From Nectonema munidae (Eukaryota > Nematomorpha > Nectonematoida > Nectonematidae), in the NCBI GenBank assembly GCA_030549495.1, contig JAUIRK010000970.1, positions 622,001-686,000 on the forward strand: a stretch of DNA of 64,000 bases. The letters are read 5' to 3'. Of this stretch, positions 11,634 to 23,635 are shown one piece after another. Position 1 is the first letter of the stretch, and each line of letters starts with the position of its first letter. A program made the translations under genes and the position numbers. The notes below the pieces were generated by a model that was not told the origin of the DNA, did no database searches, and was given only the letters and a program-made list of their open reading frames with translations.

Positions 11634-12113
11634 GCGCCATATTAAGACTTGTCCAGTACACGTTTATCAAGTATAATCTTTCGTCATCATAAATCTCAGC
11701 AAAGATGAAAAAAAGAAAGCAAGATGCTGTTTGCCTAGTCTAGTGAATTCAAAAGACTTCAGCTCTTTTTTCATTTGATATCAATAAAATAAAGCATATT
11801 TTTCGCACTATGTCACTTCATTTAGTTTACTTTACAATTGATTGCCAATGTCAGTTAGTAAGCTGACTTCAAATATGGTAATTTGCTCCGAAATTGGTCA
11901 TGCTACATTATTAGATTTATCAATAATAGTGTTGACAGATGTGCCCATGATATAACGGAATTTAAATTAAAAAAATTGGTATAAAAGGACACTTTATTTT
12001 ACTACAAATTAACTTGCGGAGTATTAACTCCTTTTTCAAAAGTTAAATAGAAGTAGGAAAAGGAGACAGAATGTTTTGAAGAAAATCTGTAGAGCTTGTT
12101 AGCACTATTTTAG

Positions 12114-12315
12114 GAAATATGTAATGATGAAGGCAGTGATAATTATGTGATTGAAAAAATGAAGAACAGTATACGCAGATACGAGAGTTTGACACTCATT
12201 AGGAATGGAAGTTGGATGACTCCTAAAATTAGAAAAAACTTCATATGCAAGATGTTTTCCCATTCACTCTTACGCGTTAAGTACCAGAAGCAGGCGATTT
12301 TTATAAATTTCTATT
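12114..12315 (+). CDS. Possible exon, unrecognised
   Basis: A frame opens exactly after ACTATTTTAG and stays open for 67 codons, with a polar, protein-like composition (NDEGSDNYVIEKMKNSIRR, then RNGSWMTPKIRKNFICK). A possible donor GTTAAG lies near 12278. No family is recognised, and chance open frames of this size occur in the window. Confidence 0.2.
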
Positions 12316-12516
12316 GATTTCAGTTAAAAACTCAATTTTTAGATTTGATATTAAGCGGAAGAAAATTTATTTTGTTTCTTTAAGTACTATAGCATTCGCT
12401 CTCATCTGATATTTCGTTAAAATGTAGACAAACGAGAGGGAATCAGACTACTCATTATTATAATAGCTAAAAACAACACTTTAATCTCATTCCTGATTGC
12501 TTTCAACTCTTTTCAG

Positions 12517-12622
12517 CTTTGGTTTTCAAAAAAAGCGGCTAAAGCAGAAGAAAAGACGAGTGTACAGAAATCCAGCATACGAAATAAAAGTAGGAATACA
12601 GAGTCTTCTATCCTTTTCGATG
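12517..12622 (+). CDS. Possible internal exon, unrecognised
   Basis: A strong acceptor (a 20-base pyrimidine-rich tract, then TTTTCAG) precedes an open frame encoding LWFSKKAAKAEEKTS, then RNTESSILFD, ending before GTATGC in phase 1. The lysine- and serine-rich composition is exon-like. No similarity is recognised and no partner exon is proven. Confidence 0.25.
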
Positions 12623-14368
12623 GTATGCACATGTTTTTCTCTTAAATCTCTCACTAACTACGCCATTAAATGCTATACACAATTTAACTAAGTCTGGGAC
12701 TTTAAGAGCTGAAGGTAAAATTTCGCTCCACTAACTGATAATTAAAAATACTGACTGAGGAGTTTTCAAAGTAAGATCGCATTGCTATATCGTAAGGACT
12801 AATTAATTAATTTTTTAAAGCAAATCTGTTATCTCCCTTCTAATTTTTTGTCAAAAATCGTCGTAGATAGTGACGCTTTTCTTGATAAACATTCTAAAGT
12901 TTTTCCTACATCAAGAATAGCATTGTACTAAATTTGACATTATCCGTCATCCTTTGAGATTAGAATCATCTTGCATTTTGTCAAGAAAGTAACATGTTAT
13001 TTAGGCGATTTTTTATTTCTATTTTTCGAATTATAATTCATAAAGAAAGGGATTTGAATCTTAAAACGTTATAACTTTTCAGTAAATAATCATCTTTCTT
13101 CTAAAAATGAGAGTAAATTCATTAAAAGTTTTTTTATAAAGAAAAGGAGAAAAGGATTGTGGATCAGATCAAGAGTAAGCACCCAAGTCAGGAGAAATAA
13201 ACGCCAAGGTTTCGTAAGAAATATAAGCGTAGCAGCAATTTTCTAGCAATAGTTAGATATGTTTTTATTTTATTAGTCATCTGGTATTGCTAGTTAGTTT
13301 TAAGGTTAATTATTTTGTTAGTTCATTAATTAGTGAATAGAAATTATAAGGATATTAATCACCCAGATTTCGTTCAATTCATAATAAAGTAGCTGCCTTT
13401 TGAAAAACCAGAGTTTAAAAAAATTTCTATTCTGAAATAGCGAATTCTGAGATCCGGTTTTTGAGCGTCTAAATGTATATAATCCAGCCAAACCGAAAAG
13501 TTGGCATGTATGGTAATAAATTAATCGCCTGCTTTTCTTATTGAACAAATTTTCCTATGCCTTAAAGCGGACGATTTTTATTGGGCCAGAAAGATTTTAA
13601 AATTAAGTTTTATAGCAAGGATACTCATCGATGTGAGTGCCTAATTGCATTCTTTTTCAAGAACAAGGCTCTCCTCCCAACACTGCTTCGACCTTGAAAA
13701 ATTGGCAGAAGAGCGTGCACGTAGGCACGCTTCTAGAAAGCGTGCTCTATCCATTCCTTTCTGTGCTCTTATCTGTGCTGTGCTTGAAGGTCACTAACGA
13801 TCAGACCCTTTCAGTCTTGCTATGAGCACGCTCAAGTACGCTGCCTGATTGCTTGTAATGCATGCCTCCGCCACGCCACCTTTGAAATGATCGCAATGGT
13901 TCTTGCGCATTTATGCTTACACGGCTATTGCTATTCTTATATTCCAGGTTTCATCCAAATGCGCCTTGCTAAAATGTTGAGGGTGTTTTCTAACTCTAAT
14001 TTAAATCAGTTAGTCTTTTTTCAAATCAACATAAGTTTAGGGCATTTGTCCATTATTTTTCTCTAAAATGCGTAAAATCATAAAACTAAGTTAGAAAGCT
14101 CTCAGTAATCGTGCATTGCTTAATTAATGGATTACAATGATTCCGTCTGAAAATTGATGGTAAAGAATCGCCCATGCCAAATTAGATTAAAAAGCTAGAA
14201 ATATTGATTATAACGGAAATCAGGTAGCTAGCTACTATTTGGAGATTTTTAAATGTTTATATTAAAACATTTGCTAATTTATCCTTTGGTTTATTATTTT
14301 GAATTATCCTATTACTATAATTTTAAATGTAAAAGATATAAATGAATTATAAAATGTGAATGTGCATA

Positions 14369-14570
14369 TACGTTACAGTAAGATTGTGAAACCAAGAAAT
14401 TCGTGAAATCCCTGAAATGACATTCTAGTAATTTCATGATACGTAGAAATTGCATAAAATCTGTAGTGATCTTAATAAATTCAATCAAGTGGAACCGTGA
14501 TTTCATAAATTACCTCATTCTTTTAGGGATTTCATTAAATCCCTGGCTTCTCAGTTTTATTGTAACATAT
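14369..14570. mobile_element. MITE of about 200 bp (copy 1 of 2)
   Basis: Inverted ends: GTTACAGTAAGATTGTGAAA on the left, and the complement of the right end reads GTTACAATAAAACTGAGAA. Inside, GGGATTTCATTAAATCCC and related palindromes recur. The flanking TATA suggests a TA target, as in Tc1/mariner relatives. A second copy is at 20319-20575. Confidence 0.65.
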
Positions 14571-14981
14571 ATTAATAATTAGAACTTAACTCATATCTTA
14601 ATTTATTAGTTTTAACAAATTTCAATTTTGTCTATTAAATTTGAATATTTAAAAAAGATGAGTAAATACTACTAAGCTATAGTTATTCATTCAGGGTAGC
14701 CTGGAATAAACGCTCACTAAAAATAGAATGTCCTGCATTATTTAATCCCATCAACGTCTCTAGGTCATTAACCCCGTTGAAACTTACGATTCAGACAATA
14801 CCACGTTACCTGCCCCTTACACTCAAAGAAATACCCATTCCAAAAAGAATTTTAATTATGGCATGCTTAACCGCCGTTGGCTGTGTACTTATATTATACA
14901 TTAGCATGCGTAATACATTGCATTAAAATACACGGTACAATCAATCAACAATATATTTAATCTCTCATAAGCTTGGTACAA

Positions 14982-17490
14982 ATAATTTCATTTTCATGTA
15001 ATTTTTAGCGTATAACTTAGGGATTGGAATGGCTAATTTATATAAATTTAAATTCTTCCAAAAATTTTAAATCATCAATTTCTATTTAAAAGGGCCACAT
15101 TAAATTTCCGGCTACATACCTGTCAATTCATAGACCCATATCCTAAATAAATTTTTAAATAATTTACTTTACTGACTGAATATAGGTGTAGGTAGAATAT
15201 GAAGATTATATAAGATGATTCTTTATTTTTCTGTGTTACTAATCAAGCTTGGTAACATTTCGTTGCTAAAAATTTTAAAATCTAATTTTAATCAACAATG
15301 CATTTTAGTACTGAGTAATCATTCCACCTAACCAATTCATTTGATATGAACCAGGCTTGTTGACATTTAGTCATATGAGAGGCTGAGAAATATCTTTTAG
15401 CTCCTAATCAATATTGCATCGGATAGTGGAGTTGTCGAATAATCTGCTGTCAGATAAATAAAGTCTGAATGTATTACCAATGAGTCCTCTAATACAACCC
15501 TTTCCATATGGCCTTTAGAAGACAAAGACATGTTTCCTTCGAACATTAAATATAAAATCGGTTCAACCAAAAATTCAGCTCCCTAAAGATTTTCAAAAGA
15601 AATCATTTTTAGTCATGGTATAAAACCTTCACTTCGTTAGAGTATAGCATATCTTACTATACAGGTAGACTGTGACCATCCGTTTCAATAACTGCTAAAT
15701 CGCAATAAGGAGGGATAAAGACGTAATTACATCTGATGAGTAGTGATCTATCATATATTAATGATTTTGTTCTCTTATTGAGATTGAAGAGTTTTTGACA
15801 AACTTTCTAAAAAATTACGACGTAGCAGGCTAACTATAATTTTTTAATAGATCAGGATCTCATTTAAAAAAAATAAATCAACATATAAACTACTGTACTA
15901 AAAAATCCAGACCATTGTTTATTCAAAAATTGTCTGAACAATCCAAATCTCAATGAGATGGATGGCATCTGCTTTGTCTAAACCAGTTTGTCTAAATTTG
16001 GCAGTTTTAGCCAATGCAACTTTTATATTGTTACTCATTTCCAATCTGTTTCGGGGTTTGGTTTCAATGGCAAGTAGCATAAAAACGCTTGCTCACACTC
16101 ATCTCATATGTAGTGGCAAAACGAATCAGGGTAATCTTTGCAAGCATACGACTCTTCCATTTCAATTGAAAAATCGCTATGATATCAGTTTTTTGCACCT
16201 CCTCAATCATTAACCAAATCAATAAACTGTTTTTGAATTAAGAAGTCTTCTCAGGCCAAATTATTAATTAAGATTAAAACGGGTTTTTGATAAATTGATA
16301 GTATTTTTCACATTTTTGTAGATTTTAAGGAAATAGAGAAATTCCTTGGCATGCTACAAGGTGTTTTATGGCCTACAAGACATAAAAATTTATTAATGAA
16401 AATCTTATTTTCATCAATAAATATGTTCAAAAATCGAGCAAAATTTTTTTGTCAAAGAATGTAATTATTCCATCTTCATTTAAAAAGCTGTCATTTTTTT
16501 ATTACAATGGAGTACTTTGATCACTTTTCCTTACAGCGCAAGGTTAAAGGAATTCATACATTCAAATATGTTCGCTAAAAATGATAGAAATATACGAAAA
16601 CGGACATCTGAAAATTCTACATGCATGTCTAGTTTGCCTTCCAGAAATTGCTGGATAAATTTTCCTTTAGAAAGCCACCTCACGTTTGAGTGAGCAAGAG
16701 TTTTTCAAATTGAAAACAAGCAAGTTTTGAAGCATTGCTTTAATGAAATACACTGTTTTAATGACTTTATTGAAAACATTTTTCAACTCATCGGGTATGA
16801 TTTTATAGCTCGGCGCACTGGTTATCAATTATATCTGGAGATTTTTGATTAGCCAGATTCCGACTTAATACCATGTGCTGTAAAAAATTATCACTTTGTC
16901 AAATGTTTCTCTTACAGTTGTTCTATTGCTGAGTTTTGCAAAATAAGAAATTGTCTACCAGGTTCTTGTCATATACATATGTACGTAAACGTAAGGCTGG
17001 GACAAGTTTGCAACATCCATCGTTTCATCAATCTGAGCAAAAAATTGAAAATCGAATCAATAAAACGACGTCTGTCATGTCATCAGACATCTCTCCTATT
17101 AGCCTTCTAACGGTATCGTTTAACAGAAAGATATGTTTAGAATACATACTTTACAACTTCAGAACTTCTTAGCAGATTCAATATATCTTTGCAGCAAGGT
17201 AATATCAACTTGTCTGCTATGTTGTGGCTCTTTTTGCAACGGATATTTTTTTGAAACTTTTCAAACCTACCAACACAAGCTTCACTGACGGGCTTTAAAA
17301 AAGTGGATGCTAACACTTCAGAACACAAAAGACACTTATTCCTCTTCCCCGCCAGGCGTTAATGTAGTAAAACGAAATTTCAAGTGTGAGTCGTCATATT
17401 TCTTTTTTTAGAACAAAAATTCTTTTATAATAAATTTTGAAAATTATAAAAAAAAAGTTCGCCTCACCCCCCCCCCCCAGATGTGGCAGC
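14982..17490 (-). mobile_element. hAT element 4, copy a (ZBED5-like), degenerate
   Basis: About 2.5 kb here is homologous to 47640-50815. Both copies begin with ATTTCATTTTCATGTAATTT and end in TTCTTTTATAATAAATTTTG then AAAGTTCGCC plus a C-run. Minus-strand transposase blocks: KYDDSHLKF (near 17390); CSEVLASTFLKP (17290-17325); KKSHNIADKLILPCCKDILN (17155-17225); and the dimerisation region FATTYEMSVSKRFYATCH (around 16070-16125), with many breaks. The terminal inverted repeat kept in copy b at 50815 is lost here. Confidence 0.75.
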
Positions 17491-18314
17491 TGCTATATCT
17501 GCTACTATGTTAATCCGGAACTGCATGGTAGGTAAAATAATTTTAATGCACAAAAATGACGATTAAGGAATAACTTTTATAATGATAATTTTTATGTATT
17601 AATTATTATTAATTCAGTAGCTAAAAATTTTCTATTTTATGAAATTAACATATAATCCTGTGTTATCAGTATGCCTCTGAGTTTTACTCATTTTATTTCG
17701 GTTTAAACAGTAAATGGCTTATCATTAGAACTGATTGCTTATAAGTATTGGTTACATCTTATACACCGCTTATCATTAATTCATTCGCATTATAATGTTT
17801 AAGTAATTCTTACAAGTATTATTTATTCCTCAAATTACTTTCAAGCTACAGACTGCATACCCAACAATATTAATTTTTCCAGTTGAAATTATTGGTCTAC
17901 AAAATTGTTATTGCAGGTAAAAAAGAAGTGATCACTTATTGAAACTATTTAGACACACCTACCACATCTCCTGTCAAAACTTATAAGCGACCTCTCCAAC
18001 CACCTGGAGGCAAGACGAACTTCATTTGGTGAAAGGAAAGCGCTTCATTTCAAAAGCTTTTATATAATAAAGTGCATTTTTTAAAACAAATGAATCAATA
18101 TTAACAACACACTTTTCCTTGAGGCCAGCCTCCATTGTATAGAACCTGAGGACATTGAAAAGTTGTTTACTTATGCAGTAAACATTGCATCATACACTCG
18201 GAAAAACTTCCAGCAAATGTTAGTGTAGTTGAAAAGAGGAATGAGTGAGGCTAAGAAGAGTAGTAATTCAATGAAAAATCTGCTAAGAAGGTAATTCAAA
18301 GCTGCAATATCTTT
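17491..18314. other. Intergenic, nothing recognised
   Basis: AT-rich sequence between the hAT copy and the NAA30 stop codon, with no open frame, repeat or transposon end that I can support. It should contain the 3' UTR of the minus-strand NAA30 gene. Confidence 0.5.
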
Positions 18315-18950
18315 TTATAGCCATAACTTCAGAGCATATGCATCCTTACCATTCAGGTAGTGATTTTGTAGATACGTTTCACAGATGAAGCCTAGCCTTT
18401 TGTAAAAGTTGATAGCGGCTGTGTTTGTGACTTCCGTCTCCAATACCACCTCTTCGCAGTTATTTTTCTTCATTGTGGATAGAGCGCGCAATATGAGCTC
18501 AGTTCCTATGTTTAATCTTCGGTGATCCGGGTGGACAGCTAGCATAGCGATGTATCCACAGTTATACACTTCCTTACGTTTGACGAAAAACGCTTTAATT
18601 TCTGAGGAATCTTCGAGATGTTTCGAAGTTTGAAAGTCTTGGTGATCATATAGTGGCATATCATATCTTTTACTCTCCACTTTGCAGACAATAACGCCAA
18701 CGTAGAGTGGATGTGGATCATGCCAGTTTCGGCCATTAATATATGCTAGATAGCAATACTGTGGCCAATTGTATAGAAAATATCTGTAAGTATAGATGGA
18801 ATACGGTTCTGAGAAGTCAGGACTCACCAGTGATATGATGTGCTTTAACTGTTTTTCGGAGTGATACGTTTCATAGTCTACGCGCTCATCAACAACACGA
18901 CTACCTGCCACCATTGCTTTTTTTCTTTCTCTGGCACAATGATCACTCAT
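18315..18950 (-). CDS. NAA30: N-alpha-acetyltransferase 30 (NatC catalytic subunit), intronless
   Basis: GNAT-fold enzyme that acetylates the N-terminal Met of proteins starting Met-hydrophobic, as the catalytic subunit of cytosolic NatC. The 211-residue frame contains EPYSIYTYRYFLYNWPQ (48-64), CGYIAMLAVHPDHRR (131-145), EEVVLETEVTN (166-176), FYKRLGF (182-188) and the C-terminal YLNGKDAYALKLWL, all near-diagnostic for NAA30/Mak3. Two oddities stand out. An extra stretch of about 30 residues (roughly 92-126) separates strands that are close in human and yeast enzymes. The acetyl-CoA loop RxxGxG reads RRLNIG, with Asn147 for the first Gly. There are no introns, so it may be a retrocopy or a divergent paralogue. 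The frame is fully open, which argues for function. The start is the first in-frame Met. Confidence 0.92.
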   Translation of the reverse strand: MSDHCARERKKAMVAGSRVVDERVDYETYHSEKQLKHIISLVSPDFSEPYSIYTYRYFLYNWPQYCYLAYINGRNWHDPHPLYVGVIVCKVESKRYDMPLYDHQDFQTSKHLEDSSEIKAFFVKRKEVYNCGYIAMLAVHPDHRRLNIGTELILRALSTMKKNNCEEVVLETEVTNTAAINFYKRLGFICETYLQNHYLNGKDAYALKLWL

Positions 18951-20318
18951 TGAAAAGCAAAGAGAGTTAATAATCCCCGAAACGTGTGCTCAACGTCACG
19001 ACATAAGTGAAGAAGTATCGGGTATGACAGTGCTCCTTAAAATGCAAAAAGAGCACTTTATCATATGCGTTAAAATAGTGAGATCTTTTGCCCTTGCCAA
19101 AGATAAAATATCTATGAATAATAATATAAACATTCTACCATGTACTTTCATGAAGTGAATAAAATTTCAAATATACCCAGTTGTAATACACGGACAGGAG
19201 GCACACTAGTGACAATCATAAATGTTTGTCTAGAGCTCGTAAACCCATATTTGTAACTGGAAATTCATTTAAACTTATTACATTAATTTTAATTTATTAA
19301 AAGTTTTTTAATGGATACCTCAAGTATATATCTAAATTATAGTGATCGTTCTGCTTAGGAAGTTTGTATCTTTATGATCATTTTTACAAATGATGTGACT
19401 TATAGCAATTAAAAAGAAATCGATATAATACCGGAGTAAATATGAATCAGCTAGATTTTAAGAACAATCATTAAATTTCATGAATAAATTACAATTGCAA
19501 TTTGATAATCTGGTGACAATTTTTCCGGGGCATGTTCTGCAGCCTTCCTTAAATGCAGCAATTGTCGAAAGTTGTTTAAAAGTAAGCAAGGGCTTTCCAT
19601 GCATAAAGTTTGAGATCCAAAAAATTTTTAAACAAGACATCGATAAGAAACTTATATTAAACTTTACTACTGTAAATTTCTCAATTTCTTGCAAATAAAA
19701 TAGAGAGTATCGTTTATTCCATCAGATTGAAATTGTGATATTTTGTACCATATGAAGCAATCAGATATCCTTTATTAGTTATTAGATAGCTGGTTGAGAC
19801 GAACTAATATATTAAATCAGAGGAGCAAAAATATTTTGTACTTACATTTAAAATTTAAAACTACATTTATTCTTCATTCATTTTCGAAAATTTTTTAATT
19901 CATCACAAGTATCAGAGTACTACTGAAAACAAAAAAGATCGCTTAACCCCAGGCAACATTCTTTTAAAAAGAGGTATTTGCTTATAATTTTCTTGTTATC
20001 GCATTCAAGGGAAAGAATCTTCCATAGCTGGACAGATGGAAAGGAAAGTCACGATCGAGAAACGAACCCAGACCAACTGGGTAGAGACCCTACGCTATCT
20101 GCCGAGAAGTTAAGAAAATGAAAGAGGATATTAGCATTAGGGGTGGGTGAAAAATTTAACTAATATAACGAAAGTTAATATGTGAATCCTCTACATATTG
20201 AGGCCCTAGTAACTCAACAAAAAATTATATACAGGTGTTTCCCTTTAATGAAGGTAAAATAGTTTTCTTAGAGATCATCATAAGATTCAAGAAAGAAAAA
20301 CGTCAGTTACATAATAAA
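18951..20318. other. Intergenic, probably includes the NAA30 promoter
   Basis: The first 100 bases upstream of NAA30 are relatively GC-rich (CGAAACGTG, CAACGTCACGACA), as expected of a promoter. Overlapping open frames on both strands at 19458-19698 have no recognised similarity. A tRNA-like patch near 20045-20105 is listed separately. Confidence 0.4.
20045..20105 (-). repeat. Possible tRNA-derived SINE fragment
   Basis: On the minus strand TAGCGTAGGG resembles a pol III A box, and GGGTTCGTTTCTCGA, 28 bases on, resembles a degraded B box (GGTTCGANTCC). The patch is GC-rich against its surroundings. No tail or second copy is seen. Confidence 0.3.
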
Positions 20319-20575
20319 TGTATGTTATAGTAAGGTCGTGAAACTAGAGATTTCATGACACCCCTAAAATTTTTAGAGAAACTTGTGAAATCACTGTTTA
20401 ACTTAGGAAGGTGTTTCATGAATTGCATAAGAATTACATATAAAATCTCTGGTAGTTTTTATAAAATTTGATTTTGATGAATTTAATCAAGGGGAACAGT
20501 GATTTCTTAAATACACTGAATATTTTTTCGATTTCATGAAATCCTTGATTTCACAGTCTTACACTAATGTATGTA
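20319..20575. mobile_element. MITE of about 250 bp (copy 2 of 2)
   Basis: Same family as 14369-14570: the left end is GTTATAGTAAGGTCGTGAAA, and the complement of the right end is GTGTAAGACTGTGAAATCA. GATTTCATGAAATC palindromes lie inside the right end. The shared core includes AATTTAATCAAGGGGAACAG, against AATTCAATCAAGTGGAACC in copy 1. Confidence 0.65.
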
Positions 20576-21179
20576 AATGTCATTGAAAAATTTTTATTAA
20601 ATATTTGTATTGAAGCTAGTTAAAAATTTTAGAGAAACGCGTACATCAACTATAATTAGACATATACAAAGATTTCCTACCTAGCGCTTTTGCGAAGCTA
20701 TTAGTATAATTAGTATATTACGCACATTCACGAAACAGCAGCCATATATATAATTATAAAATGATAAGTGTCTAAGGGTAGGAACAAAGTTCAATATCCA
20801 AGTTATTCCTTCCCGTATTTTATATCTGAAAAAATACGATTTGAGCTAGCTATATCATCAAAATGAAATTGTAGAGGTTTGTTTCCACATCAAATATATT
20901 GCTTCCTAGACCCCTATGACGTATCATTTCACTTTATCATATCAAACCGATAACAAAAAAATGATTTTGGTCATCTGCTATAAATTATTCACGCTCGGAC
21001 AAAAATTTCCTACACCCTTTTTGTTCAATGTTTTTATATCAAAATTTTATGAAGATATTAAAAATAAATAATTTCATTGAGGTAAAAGAGTATTCTTTGT
21101 AAATTTAATTTTAAGAATACATAAATCCCTGTTAATGAATTTCTTTTTGGTTTATTTTCTGACTTTTTTTTAGTTTCAT

Positions 21180-23045
21180 ATGAGTTCTTTATTTCAATAC
21201 ACTCGTGCATGTAAAAATAAAAAAAATCATTTGTTATATTTGCGGCGAAAAAAATCCCACACTATAAATGTTCACGTCAAGGCTCTTTATACAGCTTACT
21301 TTGAAACTAAAGTAGATTCTGCAAATTGGGCACCACAACAATGTTTCGCAAAGTGTGTTTCTACATTGATAAAATGGAAGAAAACTGGCTACCCAATGGC
21401 ATTTGGTTTTCCAATGATTTAGACATATCGATGATTGTCTAATGTTTTTGATGATTGAAACTTTGGAACGATTATGTTTATAATATTGACATCGAGAATC
21501 TCTCATTGAATTCTTTCAAAAACATCATGAAAAAAAATTTTAATTCTCTAGTATGCAATGTCTGTTCGCGAAATTGCTCGATGTGTATAAACTAATTTTT
21601 CGCCATATCTTATGCATTCAAAGTAATTATATGTATATTATATATGTATTCACTTATATATTTTTTCTTGTATTGATTTGTTCACCTTTTTCTGTATATA
21701 TATATATATATTTTTTTTCTCTATGTATATTAACTTAATGTGTTGTTATATTTTCAACTATGTATTTATATATCACATAAGTTGCTTTATCTGTTCTTTA
21801 ACCTTTTATGATGTTGAAGTCTGGATGTTATCACGCGGCTTCTTGGCCTTTTAGCTCCAGTCAAGTTTTCTATCCGAAATGAAGTCACTCAAGTCATTCG
21901 TCATATGCACAACTTTTCTCTTATTTCCCGGTCACATTACTCTGGTCGACCCTTTGCGAATTGTGAAGTTTTTCTCCCATAAAGTTTATTTCCAAATGTT
22001 CGAATGAGTGCTTAAAAGTTTTTACAAATTGAAATTTCCATTTATTATCAAATAAATTTACTTTACTTTACTTTTACTTTGTTATTTTTGCTGTACCGGT
22101 ATCATTCTGACTGCGATTCGAACAAAAAATAGACTATCCAGCTTCTCGTTCTTAAGGCACCAGTAGCACAAAAACCTTGTCTGCTTGAAATTACACATAG
22201 TGCTTCAAATGATGTAGAAGAAAAGGGTATCGTAGAAACGGACATACATAACATCAGATTTTGAATTGAATGAAAAACCACAACTTTTTACACAAAGCGC
22301 TTTTGATGATTTAATAAGGGATCTAAACATGAATAAAGAAGAAATCGAAATTTTAGCTTCATGATTAGGAGAGAAATTTGCTTGAAAGAAATCTAAAGTA
22401 TCATTTTACAGAAAACTTACTCGAGGTTTTCAATAATCTTTTTTTGAAATGAAATTTCATTTTACTTTTTGTAACGATATTTATAGCTTATTCGCTTATT
22501 TTGAATTGAAGCAATATTTATTATAGAAATTGAGACTTATGAAGCAATTTGTTAAAGCCTTTGACAAGGATTGTAAAGCTATTAACTTTTTAAAAAGAAA
22601 ATTCTCAGAATTGAGCTCTGCTAAATTTACAGAAGGTATATTTATTGGCTCACAAATAAAGCAAATATTAAAAGATGAAACTTTTGAAAATATTTTAAAA
22701 GCCAAATGGCAGCCTGGTATGCTTACAGAGATGTGATCAATAACTTTTTTAGAAAAAGTAGAGCTTCAAATTATAACGATTTAGTAAAAAATCTTTTGAT
22801 ATATTTTGGAAAAAATTGGGTGCAATATCCCTCTGAAACTTCATTTCCCCGATTCTTGTTTAGATTTTTTCTTATGAATATGTTGTAAGATGTGTTCGAT
22901 AAGCATGGAGAACGTCTTTAACAGATTAAAAAATGGAAGGGAAAACTTTCATTATTTGCTGACTACTTGTGGTCGCTAGCAAGGGATTGTAGGATATTTT
23001 CTTACAAAAAATCAGGTCAGTCTAAAGTAAGTCGTACACAAAAAG
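21180..23045 (+). pseudogene. Broken copy of a multi-copy uncharacterised metazoan protein family
   Basis: I recall this family from many animal genomes, where it is usually annotated as uncharacterised; I do not know its mobile-element class. Recognisable blocks in order: NWAPQQCFAKCVSTLIKW then PMAFGFPM (21320-21420, the N-terminal Cys module); FTQSAFDDLIRDLNMNKEE (22287-22345); RLMKQFVKAFDKD and GIFIGSQIKQILKDE (22530-22680); AWYAYRDVINNF (22709-22745); DVFDKHGERL and FADYLWSLARDC (22889-22990). Stops and frameshifts separate them. The stretch between the third and fourth family modules (DSSKVSLKAVL and so on) is lost. A foreign block with a (TTTAC)n tail lies at about 21540-22080. Confidence 0.7.
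21540..22080 (+). mobile_element. Probable LINE-like insertion with (TTTAC)n tail
   Basis: It interrupts the uncharacterised-family copy between its first and second blocks. The right end reads AAATAAATTTACTTTACTTT, a polyadenylation-like signal followed by a short tandem repeat, as at many LINE 3' ends. The GC-richer part (21830-21980) can be read as SIRNEVTQVIRHMHNFSLIS, but I recognise no domain in it. The left boundary is approximate. Confidence 0.4.
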
Positions 23046-23485
23046 AATCATAAAATGAAAACTACTTGAAACAGCAGTAGAAAATTTACCAAACTCGAGT
23101 TTTTACATCTAGAAAACTAATTATGGTAAAAAATTATTTAAAAGTTTCACTCCAGAGGGTGACAGAAAATACGTGCGCAAATAAACACACGTGCAAAGCG
23201 CATATATATATCTAAAAATTGATGAGAAATTAATATAAAAATAATTAAAAAAAATATATTAAACTTTTCTTATTTTTTAACCAAAAACTTTAATTTAATT
23301 GATTCCGCCCTTTACAACTATCAAAAACTAGATTTGAAACATAAAGAATAATCATTTAATTAAAAAAAAATTTAATTCACAAAACTTTTCAATTTTCATT
23401 TTTAAATGCTATAAAAAAATTTTAAAAACATTTTAAATTTTAAAAATGACTTAAAAGGTTTTTAAAAAAATTATTCAATTAGTTG

Positions 23486-23630
23486 TTTTCAAGTGAAACC
23501 TTTTCAAATTCAAGTTAAATGTTTTCATATTTTAAGTTAAACGTTTTCAAGTTCAAGGGAAATATTTTCAAATTCCATTGAAATGTTTTCAAGTTCAAGT
23601 GAAATTTTTTCAAGTTTTAAGTACATATTT
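23486..23630. repeat. Minisatellite of about 27-30 bp unit (GTTTTCAAGTTCAAGTGAAAT-like)
   Basis: About five imperfect tandem units containing TTTTCAAGTTCAAG and TTTTCAAATTC. It directly precedes the Tigger-like end at about 23636. Confidence 0.65.
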
Positions 23631-23635
23631 TTAGG

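Larger units (their letters stand above)
11409..14368. other. About 3 kb without a recognised gene; possible promoter and exons
   Basis: No transposon ends or known domains are recognised. The stretch holds an X-box (11620), two exon-like open frames (12114 and 12517) listed separately, and a GC-richer patch at 13637-13920 with repeated AGCGTGC motifs. The short open frames at 13330-13548 and 13637-13825 have no recognisable similarity. Confidence 0.4.

Noticed and set aside
19458-19698. Overlapping open frames on both strands
   Set aside because: No recognisable domain, no splice or promoter context; consistent with chance in AT-rich DNA.
21653-21722. Membrane-like peptide from a TA-rich run
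   Set aside because: It comes from (TA)n microsatellite sequence and is not a gene.
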